Assembly: GCA_023053685.1 (NCBI GenBank)
Contig: JALIGW010000029.1
Coordinates: forward strand, 4,722,501 to 4,786,500
DNA: 64,000 nt
Source: Diadophis punctatus similis
Lineage: Eukaryota > Chordata > Lepidosauria > Squamata > Dipsadidae
Reading direction: 5' to 3'
Under the pieces are notes generated by a model. That model was not told the origin of the DNA. It ran no database searches and saw nothing but the letters and a program-made list of their open reading frames with translations. The position numbers were made by a program, and so were the translations under genes. Shown here in pieces: positions 58,742 to 64,000 of this stretch; within the stretch, counting starts at the first letter, position 1; the number at the start of each line of letters is the position of its first letter.

Positions 58742-61700
58742 TTATCCATGAATTCGGAGCACAAAATGGAGATTGCCAATGGACTCGTAGCCCATTGGTA
58801 TGGTTAGGAGGGTGCATACTTTTCGATCCTGCCTTTTCTATATTTCCTGGCAAAATACATGGGAAAATCCCATTTACAGAAAATCCACTTAGGGTTAGGG
58901 TTAGGTATCCATGAATTCGGAGAGCAAAATGGACATCGCCAATGGATTCGTAGCCCATTGGTATGGTTAGGAGGGTGCATACTTTTCGATCCTGCCTTTT
59001 CTATATTTCCTGGCAAAATACATGGGAAAATCCCATTTACAGAAAATCCACTTAGGGTTAAGTATCCATGAATTCGGAGCGCAAAATGGAGATTGCCAAT
59101 GGATTCGTAGCCCATCAGTATGGTTAGGAGGGTGCATACTTTTCGATCCTGCCTTTTCTATATTTCCTGGCAAAATACATGGGAAAATCCCATTTACAGA
59201 AAATCCACTTAGGAAATCCACTTAGAATTCGGAGCGCAAAATGGACATTGCCATTGGATTCATAGCCCATCGCTATGGTTAGGAAGGTGCATACTTTTCA
59301 ATACTGCCTTTTGAATATTTCCTGGCAAAATACATGGGAAAATCCCATTTACAGAAAATCCACTTAGGGTTAGGGTTAGGTATCCATGAATTCAGAGAGC
59401 AAAATGGACATCGCCAATGGATTCGGAGCCTATCGGTATGGTTAGGAGGGTGCATACTTTTCGATCCTGCCTTTTCTATATTTCCTGGCAAAATACATGG
59501 GAAAATCCCATTTACAGAAAATCCACTTAGAATTATCGTTGGTAATTCATGAATTCGGAGTGCAAAATGGAGATTGCCAATGGATTCGTAGCCCATTGGT
59601 ATGGTTAGGAGGGTGCATACTTTTCGATCCTGCCTTTTCTATATTTCCTGGCAAAATACATGGGAAAATCCCATTTACAGAAAATCCACTTAGGGTTAGA
59701 GTTAGGAATCCATGAATTCGGAGCGCAAAATGGAAATTGCCATTGGATTTGTAGCCCATCGGTATAGTTAGGAGGGTGCATACTTTTTGATCGTGCCTTT
59801 TCTATATTTCCTGGCAAAATACATGGGAAAATCCCATTTACAGAAAATCCACTTAGGGTTACGGTTGGTAATTCATGAATTCGGAGCGCAAAATGGAGAT
59901 TGCCAATGGATTCGTAGCCCATCGGTATGGTTAGGAGGGTGCATACTTTTCGATCCTGCCTTTTCTATATTTCCTGGCAAAATACATAGGAAAATACCAT
60001 TTACAGAAAATCCACTTAGGATTATGGTTGGTAATTCATGAATTTGGAGCGCAAAATGGAGATTGCCAATGGATTCGTAGCCCATTGGTATGGTTAGGAG
60101 GGTGCATACTTTTCGATCCTGCCTTTTCTATATTTCCTGGCAAAATACATGGGAAAATCCCATTTACAGAAAATCCACTGAGGGTTAGAGTTAGGAATCC
60201 ATGAATTCGGAGCGCAAAATGGAAATTGCCATTGGATTCGTAGCCCATCGGTATAGTTAGGAGGGTGCATACTTTTCGATTGTGCCTTTTCTATATTTCC
60301 GGGCAAAATCCATGGGAAAATCCCATTTACAGAAAATCCACTTAGGGTTAGAGTTTCTTATCCATGAATTCGGAGCACAAAATGGAGATTGCCAATGGAC
60401 TCATAGCCCATTGGTATGGTTAGGAGGGTGCATACTTTTTGATCCTGCCTTTTGAATATTTCCTGGCAAAATACATGGGAAAATCCCATTTACAGAAAAT
60501 CCACTTAGGGTTAGGTATCCCTGAATTCGGAGAGCAAAATGGACATCGCCAATGGATTCGTAGCCCATTGGTATGGTTAGGAGAGTGCATACTTTTCGAT
60601 CCTGCCTTTTCTATATTTCCTGGCAAAATCCATGGGAAAATCCCATTTACAGAAAATCCACTTAGGGTTAGGTATCCATGAATTCGGAGCACAAAATGGA
60701 GATTGCCAATAAATTCGTAGCCCATCGGTATGGTTACGAAGGTGCATACTTTCGATCCTGCCTTTTGTATATTTCCTGGCAAAATACATGGGAAAATCCC
60801 ATTTACAGAAAATCCACTTAGGGTTAGGGTTAGGTATCCATGAATTCGGAGCGCAAAATGGACATTGCCATTGGATTCGTAGCCCATCGCTATGGTTAGG
60901 AAGGTGCATACTTTTCAATACTGCCTTTTGAATATTTCCTGGCAAAATACATGGCAAAATCCCATTTACAGAAAATCAACTTAGGGTTAGGGTTAGGTAT
61001 CCATGAATTCGGAGAGCAAAATGGACATCGCCAATGGATTCGGAGCCTATCGGTATGGTTACGAGGGTGCATACTTTTCGATCCTGCCTTTTCTATATTT
61101 CCTGACAAAATACATGGGAAAAATCCCATTTACAGAATATCCACTTAGGGTTAGGGTTTCTTATCCATGAATTCGGAGCGCAAAATGGACATTGCCATTG
61201 GATTCGTAGCCCATCGGTATGGTTAGGAGGGTGCATACTTTTCGATCCTGCCTTTTCTATATTTCCTGGCAAAATACATGGGAAAATCCCATTTACAGAA
61301 AATCCACTTAGGGTTAGGGTTAGGTATCCATGAATTCGGAGCGCAAAATGGACATTGCCATTGGATTCGTAGCCCATCGCTATGGTTAGGAAGGTGCATA
61401 CTTTTCAATACTGCCTTTTGAATATTTCCTGGCAAAATACATGGCAAAATCCCATTTACAGAAAATCAACTTAGGGTTAGGGTTAGGTATCCATGAATTC
61501 GGAGAGCAAAATGGACATCGCCAATGGATTCGGAGCCTATCGGTATGGTTACGAGGGTGCATACTTTTCGATCCTGCCTTTTCTATATTTCCTGACAAAA
61601 TACATGGGAAAATCCCATTTACAGAATATCCACTTAGGGTTAGGGTTTCTTATCCATGAATTCGGAGCGCAAAATGGACATTGCCATTGGATTCGTAGCC

Positions 61701-64000
61701 CATCGGTATGGTTAGGAGGGTGCATACTTTTCGATCCTGCCTTTTCTATATTTCCTGGCAAAATACATGGGAAAATCCCATTTACAGAAAATCCACTTAG
61801 GGTTAGGTATCCATGAATTCGGAGCGCAAAATGGAGATTGCCAATGGATTCGTAGCCCATCAGTATGGTTAGGAGGGTGCATACTTTTCGATCCTGCCTT
61901 TTCTATATTTCCTGGGAAAATCCATGGGAAAATCCCATTTACACAAAATCCACTTAGGGTTAGAGTTTCTTATCCATGAATTCGGAGCACAAAATGGAGA
62001 TTGCCAATGGACTCGTAGCCCATTGGTATGGTTAGGAGGGTGCATACTTTTCGATCCTGCCTTTTCTATATTTCCTGGCAAAATACATGGGAAAATCCCA
62101 TTTACAGAAAATCCACTTAGGGTTAGGGTTAGGTATCCATGAATTCGGAGAGCAAAATGGACATCGCCAATGGATTCGTAGCCCATTGGTATGGTTAGGA
62201 GGGTGCATACTTTTCGATCCTGCCTTTTCTATATTTCCTGGCAAAATACATGGGAAAATCCCATTTACAGAAAATCCACTTAGGGTTAAGTATCCATGAA
62301 TTCGGAGCGCAAAATGGAGATTGCCAATGGATTCGTAGCCCATCAGTATGGTTAGGAGGGTGCATACTTTTCGATCCTGCCTTTTCTATATTTCCTGGCA
62401 AAATACATGGGAAAATCCCATTTACAGAAAATCCACTTAGGAAATCCACTTAGAATTCGGAGCGCAAAATGGACATTGCCATTGGATTCATAGCCCATCG
62501 CTATGGTTAGGAAGGTGCATACTTTTCAATACTGCCTTTTGAATATTTCCTGGCAAAATACATGGGAAAATCCCATTTACAGAAAATCCACTTAGGGTTA
62601 GGGTTAGGTATCCATGAATTCAGAGAGCAAAATGGACATCGCCAATGGATTCGGAGCCTATCGGTATGGTTAGGAGGGTGCATACTTTTCGATCCTGCCT
62701 TTTCTATATTTCCTGGCAAAATACATGGGAAAATCCCATTTACAGAAAATCCACTTAGAATTATCGTTGGTAATTCATGAATTCGGAGTGCAAAATGGAG
62801 ATTGCCAATGGATTCGTAGCCCATTGGTATGGTTAGGAGGGTGCATACTTTTCGATCCTGCCTTTTCTATATTTCCTGGCAAAATACATGGGAAAATCCC
62901 ATTTACAGAAAATCCACTTAGGGTTAGAGTTAGGAATCCATGAATTCGGAGCGCAAAATGGAAATTGCCATTGGATTTGTAGCCCATCGGTATAGTTAGG
63001 AGGGTGCATACTTTTTGATCGTGCCTTTTCTATATTTCCTGGCAAAATACATGGGAAAATCCCATTTACAGAAAATCCACTTAGGGTTACGGTTGGTAAT
63101 TCATGAATTCGGAGCGCAAAATGGAGATTGCCAATGGATTCGTAGCCCATCGGTATGGTTAGGAGGGTGCATACTTTTCGATCCTGCCTTTTCTATATTT
63201 CCTGGCAAAATACATAGGAAAATACCATTTACAGAAAATCCACTTAGGATTATGGTTGGTAATTCATGAATTTGGAGCGCAAAATGGAGATTGCCAATGG
63301 ATTCGTAGCCCATTGGTATGGTTAGGAGGGTGCATACTTTTCGATCCTGCCTTTTCTATATTTCCTGGCAAAATACATGGGAAAATCCCATTTACAGAAA
63401 ATCCACTGAGGGTTAGAGTTAGGAATCCATGAATTCGGAGCGCAAAATGGAAATTGCCATTGGATTCGTAGCCCATCGGTATAGTTAGGAGGGTGCATAC
63501 TTTTCGATTGTGCCTTTTCTATATTTCCGGGCAAAATCCATGGGAAAATCCCATTTACAGAAAATCCACTTAGGGTTAGAGTTTCTTATCCATGAATTCG
63601 GAGCACAAAATGGAGATTGCCAATGGACTCATAGCCCATTGGTATGGTTAGGAGGGTGCATACTTTTTGATCCTGCCTTTTGAATATTTCCTGGCAAAAT
63701 ACATGGGAAAATCCCATTTACAGAAAATCCACTTAGGGTTAGGTATCCCTGAATTCGGAGAGCAAAATGGACATCGCCAATGGATTCGTAGCCCATTGGT
63801 ATGGTTAGGAGAGTGCATACTTTTCGATCCTGCCTTTTCTATATTTCCTGGCAAAATCCATGGGAAAATCCCATTTACAGAAAATCCACTTAGGGTTAGG
63901 TATCCATGAATTCGGAGCGCAAAATGGAGATTGCCAATAAATTCGTAGCCCATCGGTATGGTTACGAAGGTGCATACTTTCGATCCTGACTTTTGTATAT
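58742..64000. repeat. 20-monomer higher-order repeat, period 3,228 bp
   Basis: Sequence from about 58742 recurs 3,228 bases later from about 61970 to the window end. This includes private marks such as the 155 bp monomer with AAATCCACTTAGGAAATCC (59205 and 62433). Only isolated differences were seen over 2 kb, for example GAGCACAAAA versus GAGCGCAAAA near 60690/63918. Confidence 0.92.
60790..61770. repeat. Three-monomer (490 bp) local duplication
   Basis: 60841-61230 and 61331-61719 are the same except for one extra A in GGGAAAAATCCC at about 61120. Marker variants such as ATGGCAAAATCCC and GAAAATCAACTTAGG are shared by both copies only. Confidence 0.9.

Larger units (their letters stand above)
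58152..64000. repeat. 163 bp tandem satellite with embedded TTAGGG repeats
   Basis: About 36 monomers, each beginning near GTGCATACTTTTCGATCCTG, run from 58152 past the window end. The spacing between equivalent bases is 163 in most cases, with 155, 157, 162 and 164 variants. Each monomer contains a dyad ATGGGA-AAA-TCCCAT, then CCACTTAGGG with one to three telomere-type hexamers, an EcoRI site GAATTC in nearly all, and GGTATGGTTAGGAGG. Frames of 70-105 codons on both strands are repeat translation, not genes. It is probably centromeric or pericentromeric/subtelomeric satellite. Confidence 0.97.

Noticed and set aside
58207..63953. About 45 frames of 65-155 codons with repeated peptides on both strands
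   Set aside because: They recur with the satellite period and shift with monomer length. No splice, codon-bias or start context supports coding.
58152..64000. Regularly spaced repeats resembling a CRISPR array
   Set aside because: The repeats are contiguous 163 bp satellite monomers in a vertebrate genome, with no unique spacers.

Overview
This is vertebrate nuclear DNA, almost certainly from a squamate reptile and most likely a snake. Three things point there: Bov-B/RTE retrotransposon remnants, CR1 LINE 3' ends that run straight into (ATTCT)n (= AATAG) microsatellite tails (a pattern described for snake CR1 elements), and squamate-type L2, L1, hAT and SINE remnants. Most of the window is transposon debris and simple repeats.

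Two host genes can be recognised, and both belong to the block that in human lies on chromosome 11q12. YPEL4 is on the minus strand. Its four coding exons (49224-49084, 48810-48767, 46331-46223, 45622-45533) have proper splice sites and add up to a 127-residue protein. A GC/CpG-rich promoter region lies at about 50.3-51.7 kb. A precursor of microRNA miR-130a lies on the plus strand at about 43.8 kb, just beyond the 3' end of YPEL4, in the same order and orientation as in human. A second CpG-rich block at 35.4-36.2 kb, with two CCAAT boxes, is a plausible promoter for the miR-130a primary transcript.

Layout: 0-10 kb holds a SINE, a decayed Bov-B, a snake CR1 end and very long (TATC)n/(CATC)n and (AAAAT)n arrays. 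10.3-14.6 kb is an old LINE split by another LINE end and by a 2.1 kb hAT-type transposon with an 8 bp target duplication. 17.5-24.2 kb is one decayed L1 broken by a solo LTR, a MITE that itself holds an L2, a LINE tail and a CR1. 24.7-31.1 kb holds a MITE, L2, CR1 and Bov-B pieces. 32.0-35.1 kb is a Ty1/copia retrotransposon on the minus strand with identical 211 bp LTRs, no reverse transcriptase, and a primer site matching the anticodon arm of initiator tRNA-Met. 35.4-51.7 kb is the host gene segment, lightly invaded by hAT MITEs. 53-58 kb holds CR1, hAT and an ORF1-only L1. From 58.15 kb to the window end lies a tandem satellite with a 163 bp monomer that carries embedded telomeric TTAGGG repeats and is arranged in a 20-monomer (3,228 bp) higher-order repeat.

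No prokaryotic features, CRISPR arrays, tRNA or rRNA genes were seen. LINE family names and several repeat boundaries come from recognition by eye and are approximate. The YPEL4 exons, miR-130a, the LTR boundaries, the 8 bp target duplications and the satellite periods were read directly from the bases.
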